Source of the DNA: Microbacterium atlanticum
Lineage (GTDB): Bacteria; Actinomycetota; Actinomycetes; Actinomycetales; Microbacteriaceae
Length of the DNA stretch: 64,000 nucleotides
NCBI RefSeq assembly: GCF_015277815.1
Contig: NZ_CP063813.1
Span: 3,038,001 to 3,102,000, forward strand
Direction: 5' to 3'
Positions 40,459 through 48,598 of the stretch are shown one piece after another. The notes under the pieces were generated by a model that searched no databases, was not told the DNA's origin, and saw only the letters and a list, made by a program, of their open reading frames with translations. Each line of letters starts with the position of its first letter. Positions within the stretch are counted from its first letter, which is position 1. A program made the translations under genes and the position numbers.

Positions 40459-40926
40459 ATGCGGAGAGTCCTGGCGCTGACCACATCGCTGCTCTTGCTG
40501 AGCGGATGCGCCGCCGTCCCCGCGGATCCCCAAGGCACCTTGGAGCGCGTGTCGGGCGGCACCCTGAACGTCGGCGTGTCCCCGAACGGCGACTTCGCCT
40601 CCGTGTCCGGCGACGCGGTAACCGGCTCCGAGGCAGCGCTCGTCGAGGCGTTCGCCGACACGGTCGACGCGGACGTGGAGTGGACCGTGGGATCAGAGGA
40701 GGCACTGGTGCGTGCCCTGGAGCGGGAGGATGTCGATCTCGTGATCGGCGGGCTGACCGATGCCACGCCGTGGGCGGACAAGGCGGGTGTGACGAGGCCG
40801 TACGGCGAGTTCACCGACGAAGACGGCAAGACCCACAAGCTGGTGATGCTGGTGCCGATGGGCGAGAACGCCTTCCTCACCAGGCTCGAGACGTTCCTGA
40901 CGCACGAGGCTGCGGGGTCACGGTGA
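40459..40926 (+). CDS. Short substrate-binding-like lipoprotein
   Basis: 155 residues. A lipoprotein signal (MRRVLALTTSLLLLSGCAA, lipidated Cys17) is followed by a truncated periplasmic-binding fold of the amino-acid ABC type: GTLNVGVSPNGDFASV, SEAALVEAFADTVDADVEWTVGSEEALVRALEREDVDLVIGGLTDATPW. It lacks the second lobe, roughly half the usual length. TATCGT (40447-40452) six bases before ATG suggests leaderless expression. Its TGA overlaps the GTG of the CDF transporter, which suggests a joint role in metal or solute handling. Confidence 0.75.
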   Translation: MRRVLALTTSLLLLSGCAAVPADPQGTLERVSGGTLNVGVSPNGDFASVSGDAVTGSEAALVEAFADTVDADVEWTVGSEEALVRALEREDVDLVIGGLTDATPWADKAGVTRPYGEFTDEDGKTHKLVMLVPMGENAFLTRLETFLTHEAAGSR

Positions 40927-41900
40927 GCATCAGCTTCGGCAGGACCGAGCTGCCCGAGAAGCAGGTGCAGGTGCTGCACCGGGCGATCAGGCTCGAGTGG
41001 ATCACGATCGGCTTCCTCGCCGTCAGCGTCACCCTGGTGTTCCTCGTGCTCGGCAACTCTCAGGCGATGAAGGCCGCCTGGCTCGAGGATCTGCTCTCGT
41101 TCATCCCTCCGATCGCCTTCCTCATCGCGGTGCGGATCAACCGGAAGCCACCCACTTCGGATCATCCCTATGGGTTCCACCGATCGGTGGGGGTCGGGCA
41201 CCTCGTCGCCGCGGTGGCCCTGACCGCGATGGGGACGTTCCTCATCATCGATTCGGGAACGGGACTCCTTCGCGGCGACCACCCGACCATCGGAACCGTC
41301 GTGGTGTTCGGTCAGGTGATCTGGCTCGGCTGGCTGATGATCGGCGTCATGGCTCTCATCGCCGTGCCACCCGTCATCATCGGGCGCGCCAAGCTGAAGC
41401 TGGCACGGGAGCTGCACAACAAGGTGCTGTACGCCGACGCCGACATGAACAAGGCCGACTGGATGACGGCGGCCGGCTCCATCGTGGGTGTCGCGGGCGT
41501 CGGCATCGGGCTCTGGTGGCTGGACTACGTCGCCGCCCTCTTCATCTCCGCCAGCATCCTGTACGACGGCTTCCGCAACCTCCGCGCCGCCATCCTCGAC
41601 CTGATGGATGAGCGCGCGACCACGTTCGACGACAAGAAGCCTCACCCGGTCGGCCGAGAGGTGGAGAAGTACCTCCGCGAATTGCCGTGGGTCGCCGAAG
41701 CGGGGTGCCGCACGCGCGACGAGGGGCACGTGTTCCACATCGAGGCGTTCATCGTCCCGCGCGACGGTCAGCCGCCGTCGATGGAACACCTCGAGCGTGC
41801 CCGGCTCGCCTGCATCGACATCGACTGGAAGGTGCAGGACATCGTGCTGGTGCTCGTCCCCGAGCTCCCGGACGTCGTCCAGCCGGAACCGACGCTCTAG
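40923..41900 (+). CDS. Cation diffusion facilitator family transporter
   Basis: 325 residues, about five or six TM helices, the CDF loop SDHPYGFHRSVGVGHLV, and NKVLYADADMNKADWMTAAGSIVGV in the TM5 position; the C-terminal about 90 residues are the cytoplasmic ferredoxin-like domain (VEKYLRELPWVAEAGCRTRDEGHVFHIEAFIVPRD). The TM2 segment reads WLEDLLSFIPP, so the usual H/D-x-x-x-D metal pair is altered and the metal cannot be predicted. GTG 40923 overlaps the lipoprotein stop by four bases. Confidence 0.85.
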   Translation: MSISFGRTELPEKQVQVLHRAIRLEWITIGFLAVSVTLVFLVLGNSQAMKAAWLEDLLSFIPPIAFLIAVRINRKPPTSDHPYGFHRSVGVGHLVAAVALTAMGTFLIIDSGTGLLRGDHPTIGTVVVFGQVIWLGWLMIGVMALIAVPPVIIGRAKLKLARELHNKVLYADADMNKADWMTAAGSIVGVAGVGIGLWWLDYVAALFISASILYDGFRNLRAAILDLMDERATTFDDKKPHPVGREVEKYLRELPWVAEAGCRTRDEGHVFHIEAFIVPRDGQPPSMEHLERARLACIDIDWKVQDIVLVLVPELPDVVQPEPTL

Positions 41901-41915
41901 ACCAAGCCGCCTTCC

Positions 41916-42559
41916 TCAGCGGATGGTCCACCCGCCGTCGACGGCCAGCGTCTGGCCGGTGATGAGCGACGCCGCGGGAGAGCAGAGGAACACGACGGCT
42001 CCGGCAACCTCCGTGGGCTTGCCGATGCGATGCAGTGCGGCGATCCGGTCGATGACGTCGGCGCGGAATGCGGGATCGGACAACGCCTCGGACGTGCCGT
42101 CGGTCTCGATGAATGTCGGAGCCACCGCGTTGACGCGGATGCCCCGCTCACCCCACTCGACCGCATGGCAGCGGGTCATGTGCAGCATGGCCGCCTTGGC
42201 GATGCAATAGGACGACTCACCGGGCAGCGCCACGATGCCGGCCTGCGAAGCGATGTTCACGATCGCACCGCCGGACGGCATGGAGCGCGCGACGTGCTGC
42301 GAGAGGAACAGCGCTGAGCGCACGTTCAGCGACCACACCGCGTCGAAGTCCGCTCCGTCACGTCGATCGCCGGCGCGTTGATCCCGCCGCCGGCGTTGTT
42401 GATCAGGATGTCGAACGCGCCATCATCGGATGCGGCGTCGATGGCGGCTCGCGCCTCATCGAGTTCCAGGACGTGGAGGACGATCGAGGATGCAGAACCG
42501 CCCTCGGGGACCGCCGCGCGGCATACATGAGTATCGCAGCACCGCGCCGGTTCGGAGTC
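41916..42559 (-). pseudogene. Short-chain dehydrogenase/reductase remnant (frameshifted, N-terminus missing)
   Basis: The last 140 codons (41916-42338) are intact SDR: VWSLNVRSALFLSQHVARSMPSGGAIVNIASQAGIVALPGESSYCIAKAA (catalytic Ser, Tyr, Lys) to the family end TGQTLAVDGGWTIR. Upstream, the NNAGGGINAPAIDVTE segment of the same protein lies in another frame; restoring one base near 42353 joins it as DVTEADFDAVWSLNV. Still further upstream only scraps (GAAILM, CRAAVPEGG) remain and the Gly-rich cofactor site is gone. Confidence 0.8.
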
Positions 42560-43018
42560 TCAACCACCCTGCCTGCGGACGGGGACCAGAGCCGGCCGCG
42601 CGCTCCGGTGCAGCTGCCCTCGGACCTCGTCGATCGTCGCGAGGATCGACACCGTCTCGTCGTGCGTGTGCAGCGGCGACTCGACCCGCTTCTCGGCCAC
42701 GTATGACGCGAATGCGGTCGACTGATAGGCGTAGCCGTCGGTCGGCCCGTCGACGGACGGATGCCGCCACGTCGCGGTCTCCTGCGCACCCCACGGCCCC
42801 ACCACGACGGTCATCTCCGTGGGCGTGAACCATGGCGAGGCGAACGCGACGCGACCCGCGGACCCGGCGACGTCGGCCGTCGCGGGGAGCGATGTGACAA
42901 GCGATGTCGACAGCAGCGCGGCGGAATCGCCTTCGCTGGTGAGCAGGATGTTCGCGGTGGCGTCGACGCCATCGGGTGTGACGGTGCCCGCCGCGCCGCG
43001 GCGAGGGAAGAATGAGTG
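42560..43018 (-). pseudogene. Gfo/Idh/MocA-type oxidoreductase C-terminal remnant
   Basis: A frame open from about 43018 to a stop at 42560 has the C-terminal fold of Gfo/Idh oxidoreductases: AAGTVTPDGVDATANILLT, VAGSAGRVAFASPWFTPTEM and GYAYQSTAFASYVAEKRVESPLHTHDETVSILATIDEVRGQ. The Rossmann half and catalytic EKP motif are missing. It abuts the end of the GH3 gene on one side and the SDR remnant on the other, consistent with deletions. Confidence 0.75.
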
Positions 43019-45232
43019 TCACGAACGATCTCCGGTCGAGGGTTGCGGTGAAGCAGCCGTCACTTCGATGCGCGCGGCGAGCGGCGCATCCGACGATCCT
43101 CCGATGAAGACGTCGAAGGCTCCCGGCTCGACGTCGAAGCCCGGCGTGCGGTGCGATTCCGACCAGAAGGCGAGATCCTCGAAGCAGAGCTGGAACGCCA
43201 CCGACTGCGACTCTCCTGCCTCCAGGTGGACCCCGGAGAACTTGCGCAGCACCCTGACCGGCTGCACGCGGTGCGCGACGACGTCGTGGATGTACAGCTG
43301 CACGATCTCGTCTCCCTCGCGGTCGCCGACGTTGGTCACGGTGATCTCGAGACCGAATGTCGCGCCTTGCCGCAGGCTCTCGAGGGGCATCATCTCGGTC
43401 CGCACGCGTGCTTCCGAGTACTCGAATCGGGTGTAGGTCAGCCCGTGTCCGAAGGGCAGCAGCGGCCCGAGGTCGAGATCCAGGTACTTCGAGGAGTACT
43501 TGTCGTCGACATTGTTGGGCCCGTGCAGGGCGGGGTCCCATTTCGTCGGCTCCAGCTGCCCGCCGACAGTTGCGGGGCGCCCCGTGTTCTCGTGGCTGTA
43601 GAAGATCGGCACCTGGCTGCTGCTTCGCGGCAGCGACACGGGCAGCTTGCCGGAGGGCGCGGTGCCCCCCGTCAGCGCCGAGACGATCGCATGCGGTGCC
43701 TCGGTGCCGAGGTGCCACGCCTGCAGCACGGCCGGCGCCCGATGGAACCATTCGCTCAGCGCGAGCGGCCGACCGCTCTCGATGACCACGATGAACGGCA
43801 CCCCTGTGTCGGCGATGGCGTGGATGAGCGCCTCCTGCTGGCCGGGCAGGCGCAGGTCGCTTCGTGACGCGGCCTCGCCCGAGAGGTTGCTCGGCTCGCC
43901 GACGAACACGACGACCAGGTCGCTCTCCGACGCCTTCGAAGCCGCCTCCGCGGCGAGAGACGGGTCGTCTCCCCCGAGGAACGTCGCGCCCGGGCTCAGA
44001 AGAACCTCCGTCTCGGGGAGTCGGCGACGCAGCTCGTCCACGATGCTCCCCGATGGGGTGGCGAACGACTGCACCCATGCTCCGAGATGATCGGTGCTGT
44101 CCGCGGAGGGGCCGGTCACGAGAAGTCGCCGCGGCCTGCGAAGAGGCAGCAGCGCGTCGTCGTTCTTGAGCAGCACCATCGACGCCGCGGCGACGTCGCG
44201 CGCGATGTCGCGGTGTTCCGGGGTCGCCTCGAAGATCTCCTGCTCGGGCTCGACATACGGGTCGTCGAAGAGTCCGAGCGCGACCTTCAGCGTGAGGACC
44301 CGACGGACGGCGTCGTCGACGACCGTGGGCGAGAGCTCCGCGTCGGTGAGGGCGGGGACGCCGTCCTTCACCACGTTGCCTCCCATCTCGACCGTCAAGC
44401 CCGCGCGGAAGGCGAGGAGGAGCGCCTCGGCGGTGGTCGCCGCAACCCCATGGGGGATGAGGTTCATGACCCCGTCCGCATCCCCGACGACGACGCCCTC
44501 GAACCCCCACTCCTCCCGCAGCACCTCGGTGAGCAGGCGCCCGTTGGCGTGCATGGGAACGCCGTCGATGGTGTTGAAGGCCGCCATGATGGTGGCAGCG
44601 CCGGCGTCGAGCACTGCCTTGAAGGGCGGGAGGTAGGTGTTGCGCAGGCGGTACTCGGACATGTCCGTCGTGTTGTAGTCGCGTCCGCCCTCTGCGTGGC
44701 CGTAGCCGACGAAGTGCTTCGCGCACGCGGCGATGGCGCTGGCCGCGGCCAGGTCGTCGCCCTGGTATCCGCGCACCATCGCCGCTCCGAAGGCGCTGTT
44801 GAGGAGGACGTCCTCGCCGAAGCCCTCGACGACGCGGCCCCACCGCGGGTCGCGCGAGACGTCGACCATCGGCGAGAAGGTCCAGTTCACGCCCCCGGAT
44901 GCCGCCTCCCGGCCCGAGACGCGGGCGACGAGCTCCGCCAGCTCCGGCTGGAAGCTGGAGGCCAGCGCGAGCGGTGTCGGAAAGATCGTCCGCTGGCCGT
45001 GGATGACGTCGAGACCGACGAGCAGCGGGATGCCGAGCCGGGTGTTCGTCACCGCGTGGCGCTGCATCGCATTGGTCGCCTCGGCGCTGCCCTGCCAGAA
45101 GATGCAGCCCATGCCGGCGGAGACGAGGTCGCGAGTGCGTCCCGCATCCGGGTGATAGGTGATCTGCAGCTGGCCGAGCTTCTCCTGCCAGGTCATCCGG
45201 GCGAGGAGGTCTTCGACGAACGGGTCATTCAC
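43019..45232 (-). CDS. Glycoside hydrolase family 3 (beta-glucosidase/xylosidase-like)
   Basis: 737 residues with intact GH3 architecture: barrel (GIPLLVGLDVIHGQRTIFPTPLALASSF, DPRWGRVVEGFGED, CAKHFVGYG), nucleophile Asp in the VVVGDADGVM loop, a second alpha/beta sandwich domain (LLVTGPSADSTDHLGAW, VVVFVGEPSNLSGEAASRSDLRLPGQQ), PSGKLPVSLPRSSSQVPIFY and a C-terminal fibronectin-III-like domain. No signal peptide, so it acts on imported oligosaccharides. AAAGGAAAC precedes GTG 45232. It lies in a patch of broken sugar genes and may be losing its partners. Confidence 0.9.
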   Translation of the reverse strand: MNDPFVEDLLARMTWQEKLGQLQITYHPDAGRTRDLVSAGMGCIFWQGSAEATNAMQRHAVTNTRLGIPLLVGLDVIHGQRTIFPTPLALASSFQPELAELVARVSGREAASGGVNWTFSPMVDVSRDPRWGRVVEGFGEDVLLNSAFGAAMVRGYQGDDLAAASAIAACAKHFVGYGHAEGGRDYNTTDMSEYRLRNTYLPPFKAVLDAGAATIMAAFNTIDGVPMHANGRLLTEVLREEWGFEGVVVGDADGVMNLIPHGVAATTAEALLLAFRAGLTVEMGGNVVKDGVPALTDAELSPTVVDDAVRRVLTLKVALGLFDDPYVEPEQEIFEATPEHRDIARDVAAASMVLLKNDDALLPLRRPRRLLVTGPSADSTDHLGAWVQSFATPSGSIVDELRRRLPETEVLLSPGATFLGGDDPSLAAEAASKASESDLVVVFVGEPSNLSGEAASRSDLRLPGQQEALIHAIADTGVPFIVVIESGRPLALSEWFHRAPAVLQAWHLGTEAPHAIVSALTGGTAPSGKLPVSLPRSSSQVPIFYSHENTGRPATVGGQLEPTKWDPALHGPNNVDDKYSSKYLDLDLGPLLPFGHGLTYTRFEYSEARVRTEMMPLESLRQGATFGLEITVTNVGDREGDEIVQLYIHDVVAHRVQPVRVLRKFSGVHLEAGESQSVAFQLCFEDLAFWSESHRTPGFDVEPGAFDVFIGGSSDAPLAARIEVTAASPQPSTGDRS

Positions 45233-45680
45233 GAGGGTTTCCTTTCGAGACGGTCGCAGCGGCGTCGACCGACCACGGGTGCAGCGTGGCATAGCGATAC
45301 CACGTCAGTTCTTCCAGGTGCCAGGGACCCAGCTCGGATGAGCGCGAGTACTTCGCCAGCAGGCTCCCCCGCTGATGCTCGACCTGTCCGGGACTGCGGG
45401 GTGCGATGACGGTGACGCTGGCGAAGACATCCGCCGACAGCAGATCCTCGCCGATGCGGACGACGGGCGAGGTGGCGAGGATGAAGCCGGATGCCCCGCG
45501 CCCACTCGAGGCCAGCATCCGGCGGGCCGCTGACGCGGCCGAGGCGCTGATGTCGGCGTCCTCCAGCACGTCCAGGCCGCGTTCGTTGTAGCCGTGGCAG
45601 AAGCCCATCAGCGAGTTCCGCAGCTCCAGCGTCAGCAGAGTGCGTGGGGAGACCCCCTCATCGGACACCCCTCGCACCAC
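45225..45680 (-). pseudogene. Unidentified protein remnant (possibly NTF2/SnoaL-like)
   Basis: 151 codons open, no ribosome binding site, and the coding-like sequence continues in the same frame upstream to about 45790 without a start. The part GFILATSPVVRIGEDLLSADVFASVTVIAPRSPGQVEHQRG resembles an NTF2/SnoaL-like beta sheet, but I am not sure. It overlaps the GH3 start by eight bases and the end of the ROK fragment by 23. Best explained as a 3' fragment left after a deletion. Confidence 0.45.
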
Positions 45681-45999
45681 CGCCGGGACGGTGACCCACG
45701 ACTGCCGGTCGGCGAGGTGCTGCTCGAGATGCGGATCCGGCTCCCGCCGCCACGGCGTGGTCCGCAGGAGGGGTCGCCACGCCAGCCGACAGGGAGAGCC
45801 GGCGCGGTGCCCGGCCGCCCGTGGAGGGGCCGCGTCCCGTGCTGAGGATCAACCCGGCTTCCTGCAGCTGGGTGACGCGTTCCGCGACCACACTGCGTCC
45901 GAGCCCGACCCGCTCGATGAGAGTCGTCTGCGTGACGCCGTCGTCACGTCGGATCGCGTCGAGGACGGCCGATAGTCCGGCTTGCCGCTCACCGGCCAT
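45658..45999 (-). pseudogene. ROK-type repressor N-terminal fragment (HTH only)
   Basis: 113 codons from ATG 45999 (GAAGGATG upstream). QAGLSAVLDAIRRDDGVTQTTLIERVGLGRSVVAERVTQLQEAGLILSTGRGPSTGGRAPRRLSL is a ROK/NagC-type HTH with its GRPP-like linker. After about residue 80 the frame becomes Ala/Arg noise and stops, while another coding-like frame continues. The sugar-kinase-like ROK domain is absent, so the regulator is probably non-functional or a fusion scar. Confidence 0.65.
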
Positions 46000-46134
46000 G
46001 GCACATCCTTCGAGACTCGAGTTCTCCTCAAGTATGCCGTCCGGCGCGGTTATTCCGGTCATCGGAAGAATGGCGTGTAATCGACAGGAAGAGTCGCCCT
46101 CGGAATCAGGCGGGATACTCGAATCCCGGAAACA

Positions 46135-46164
46135 CGAAGACCCGCGGAGATCCGCGGGTCTTCG
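46135..46164 (-). terminator. Terminator of tRNA-Arg
   Basis: CGAAGACCCGCGGA (46135-46148) and TCCGCGGGTCTTCG (46151-46164) form a perfect 14-base stem just downstream of the tRNA gene on the minus strand. Confidence 0.8.
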
Positions 46165-46184
46165 ATCACTGTCTCAACACAGTG

Positions 46185-46257
46185 CGCGCCCGAAGGGACT
46201 CGAACCCCTAACCTTCTGATCCGTAGTCAGATGCTCTATCCATTGAGCTACGGGCGC
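46185..46257 (-). tRNA. tRNA-Arg (anticodon ACG)
   Basis: 73 bases fold as a full cloverleaf: acceptor GCGCCCG/CGGGCGC, D arm AGCTCAATGGATAGAGC, anticodon stem TCTGA/TCAGA with loop CTACGGA (anticodon ACG, read as inosine at position 34, decoding CGU/CGC/CGA), and T arm GGGGTTCGAGTCCC. CCA is not encoded. It lies beside the decaying sugar patch; no integrase or duplicated 3' end is seen. Confidence 0.96.
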
Positions 46258-46368
46258 ATGTTGCTCGCTCGCGCGCACAACGTCGTCAAGAATACCTCAC
46301 GCGTGCGCGGGGCGCGAATCGGCGGCGGGATGCCGCGCCCCGGGCGTGTCCGCCCGCGGGCACCGCCG

Positions 46369-46995
46369 TCACGCGTCGAGTTCGCTGACGTCGATGCCCG
46401 AGATGCGCGGCGACGGCGTTGAGGTAGATGTCGGGGCCGAGGCATCCGTCCCCGCGTCGTGATGGCGCTTGTGGGCGGCCAGACGGGGAAGGTCGACGAG
46501 GCGGATCGACTGCATGCGCGCCGCCCGCATGCGGTCGTAGTCGGGGTCGAGGTCGGGACGCATGCCCTCCACACGCAGCCGGCGCTGCAGGTTCGCCTCG
46601 ACGTCGCCCCACGCGGCGTCGCGCGCCTGCTCGATGAGGGTGCGCACCACGTGCGGGTCGTCGGCCATGCGACGCAGCTCGTGCGCGACGCCGGCGTACT
46701 GGCGGCCGCGCTTGCGCAGGTTGCGGGTGTCGCGGTCGCGGTAGTCGTGCGTGCCGTCCGGATCGGTGAACTTGCCCCACGCCTTCTTGCGCTGACGCTT
46801 GACGAGTTCAGCCGCCTCATCCTGCTCGTCGGCGAGCGCGACGAGCGTCTCGTGGGCGTACGGCGCGAAGCGCGCGACGTCGAACGGCTCGTCGTGGGCG
46901 ATCGTCTCGACGAGGATGTGGTTGCGGATCGCCAGCCGAGCGGCGGCGGACGCGATGGACACCCCTTCGGCGATCGCCTCTGCGGTCTTGCCCAT
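46369..46995 (-). CDS. Conserved hypothetical protein (208 aa)
   Basis: A helical, charged protein: MGKTAEAIAEGVSIASAAARLAIRNHILVETIAHDEPFDVARFAPYAHETLVALADEQDEAAE, then KKAWGKFTDPDGTHDYRDRDTRNLRKRGRQ. The C-terminus is Thr/Ser/Pro-rich. GGGGAGG precedes ATG 46995. I have seen relatives in Microbacteriaceae only as hypotheticals; no catalytic motif is evident. Confidence 0.75.
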   Translation of the reverse strand: MGKTAEAIAEGVSIASAAARLAIRNHILVETIAHDEPFDVARFAPYAHETLVALADEQDEAAELVKRQRKKAWGKFTDPDGTHDYRDRDTRNLRKRGRQYAGVAHELRRMADDPHVVRTLIEQARDAAWGDVEANLQRRLRVEGMRPDLDPDYDRMRAARMQSIRLVDLPRLAAHKRHHDAGTDASAPTSTSTPSPRISGIDVSELDA

Positions 46996-47157
46996 TGCGC
47001 CTCCCCTCAAGAGGCTAGCGTCCGCCGGATCGTTCGACCGCTCCCCTTCGAACACCAGCAGCGCCGCTAGCAATCCGTGCGCATGGAATCAAGACCCTCC
47101 CCGGGCTGCGAAGGCTCCCCGTAGCGTCGGAGTCATCCCTCACGAGAGGAGTGACCG

Positions 47158-47355
47158 ATGGGGATCATGGACGACGCCAAGGAGACGGCTGAAGCCGTCG
47201 GCGAGAAGGTCAAGCGCGGGTGGGAAGACACCACGGACCGCATCGGCGACAAGGTCGACGAGATGAAGGCCGACGCAGAGGTTCGCAAGGCTGAGCGCGA
47301 GCGGGACTCGGTCAAGACGCGCAACGACATCAAGGAAGACCTGCGGGACAACTGA
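47158..47355 (+). CDS. Small CsbD/YtxH-like stress protein (65 aa)
   Basis: A charged amphipathic helix protein (MDDAKETAEAVGEKVKRGWEDTTDRIGDKVDEMKADAEVRKAERERDSVK) like CsbD/late-embryogenesis-type small stress proteins, though no exact family match is claimed. GAGAGGAGTG precedes ATG 47158 and a strong hairpin follows. Confidence 0.75.
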   Translation: MGIMDDAKETAEAVGEKVKRGWEDTTDRIGDKVDEMKADAEVRKAERERDSVKTRNDIKEDLRDN

Positions 47356-47367
47356 CCCGCACCTGAA

Positions 47368-47403
47368 GAAGGCGGAGCCGCCCGGGGGGCCGGCTCCGCC
47401 TTC
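47368..47403. terminator. Bidirectional terminator
   Basis: A 13-base stem, AGGCGGAGCCG type (47368-47380 with 47391-47403), and a ten-base loop between the convergent small stress gene and the aldose epimerase gene. Confidence 0.78.
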
Positions 47404-47421
47404 GCCATGTCGGCGGGATTC

Positions 47422-48366
47422 TCAGTCGATCGCGGCGATGCGCCACGAGGCGGTGACGGATGCGTCGGGCTCGATGACGATGAGACCCGCGTCGTAGTCG
47501 TACGACGGCGCGTTGAAGGCATCCGGCGCACACGTCATCGGCTCGACGGCCAGCCCGAGGCGGCTCTGCGCCGGGTCGGGCTTGTCGGCGGTGTGCACCT
47601 GGACCCACGGGCACGCGGCATCCCACGTCATCTGCACGCCCGAGCCCGCGGCATCCGTCACCCGCACCGTGGCCCAGCCGTCGGCGTCGCGCACGAGGCC
47701 GGAGTAGGCGTGGTCGAGCTCGACGCCGCCGATCGCCCGCGGCGAGCGGAAGTCGAAGCGCTGGGGATCGTCGGCGTCGACGGCGACGAGCTCGGTGGGG
47801 ATGAGGCGGTCGGGGGTCACCGCGAGCACCTCAGCGGCCGGCAGCTCGAGCGTCCAGTCGTCCACGCGCCCGTCGCCCGCGACGAGGTACGGGTGCGGCC
47901 CGGTTCCCCACGGTGCCGGCTCCGCGCTCTCGTTCGACGCCGTGACGGACTGCGTGAGGCCGTCGGCCCCCAGCGAGAAGGTCGTCTTCACGATGAGGCG
48001 CCACGGGTAGAACGTCTGCGGCTGGATGACGGCGGCCAGCGTCACGTGGTCGGGTCCCTTGTCGACGGCCTCGAAGTCGAGCCAGGTCGCGAGGCCGTGC
48101 AGCGCGTGCGAGCGCGCGACCTCGGTGAGCGGCAGCTGGAAGTCGCGCCCGCCGAACGAGTAGGTGCCGTCGACGACGCGGTTGGGCCACGGTGCCAACG
48201 TCGCACCGCGATGCGACGGACGCACCTCGTCGGCCTCGAACGGCACCACGAGGTCGCGGCCGCTGTACGTCAGCGAGCGCAGCGTCGCACCGACGCTCGC
48301 GACGACGGCCTCGTAGTCGCCCGCGCGCAGCGCGTGCTGGGTTCCGGAAGCGGGGGGACGTGCCAT
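47422..48366 (-). CDS. Aldose 1-epimerase family protein
   Basis: 314 residues of the galactose-mutarotase-like fold: ASVGATLRSLTYSGRDLVVPFEADEVRPSHRGATLAPWPNRV, HALHGLATWLDF (catalytic His), GTGPHPYLVAGDG (second His) and GLAVEPMTCAPDAFN with the catalytic Glu. It interconverts sugar anomers. AAGGAGCCCAC lies upstream of ATG 48366. Placed next to araBAD-type genes, it probably serves L-arabinose, and may be expressed on its own. Confidence 0.9.
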   Translation of the reverse strand: MARPPASGTQHALRAGDYEAVVASVGATLRSLTYSGRDLVVPFEADEVRPSHRGATLAPWPNRVVDGTYSFGGRDFQLPLTEVARSHALHGLATWLDFEAVDKGPDHVTLAAVIQPQTFYPWRLIVKTTFSLGADGLTQSVTASNESAEPAPWGTGPHPYLVAGDGRVDDWTLELPAAEVLAVTPDRLIPTELVAVDADDPQRFDFRSPRAIGGVELDHAYSGLVRDADGWATVRVTDAAGSGVQMTWDAACPWVQVHTADKPDPAQSRLGLAVEPMTCAPDAFNAPSYDYDAGLIVIEPDASVTASWRIAAID

Positions 48367-48448
48367 GTGGGCTCCTTGGAAGTGGGCGGATGCCGCCACC
48401 CAGCGTAGCGGCGGGGTTCGGGGCGCTTCGAGCGGTTCGCGGCGCTTC

Positions 48449-48525
48449 GAGCCAGGGTTTCGCGGCGAGCCAGGGGTTTCGCGGCGAGCCAGGGGGTTTC
48501 GCGGCGAGCCAGGGGGTTTCGCGGC
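48449..48525. repeat. Four tandem 18-20-base repeats with growing G-run
   Basis: Units of GAGCCAGG(G)nTTTCGCGGC at 48449-48466, 48467-48485, 48486-48505 and 48506-48525, with runs of three, four, five and five G. Only the homopolymer changes. They lie between the aldose epimerase start and the araA terminator. Confidence 0.85.
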
Positions 48526-48553
48526 GAGACCGGTGACGACGTCACCGGTCTCG
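48525..48553 (-). terminator. Terminator hairpin downstream of araA
   Basis: A perfect 29-base inverted repeat (14-base arms GAGACCGGTGACG / CGTCACCGGTCTC plus a closing C-G) around base 48539, 46 bases after the araA stop. Confidence 0.7.
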
Positions 48554-48598
48554 GCCGGTTCCCTCGGTCTCGACCACGCGGGGGGCGACGGCGCGGGC

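Noticed and set aside
46185..46257. tRNA-Arg as integration site of a mobile element
   Set aside because: No integrase, and no second copy of the tRNA 3' end was seen in the window; kept only as context for the decaying patch.
48449..48525. CRISPR array
   Set aside because: The repeats are directly tandem without spacers and no cas genes are present.
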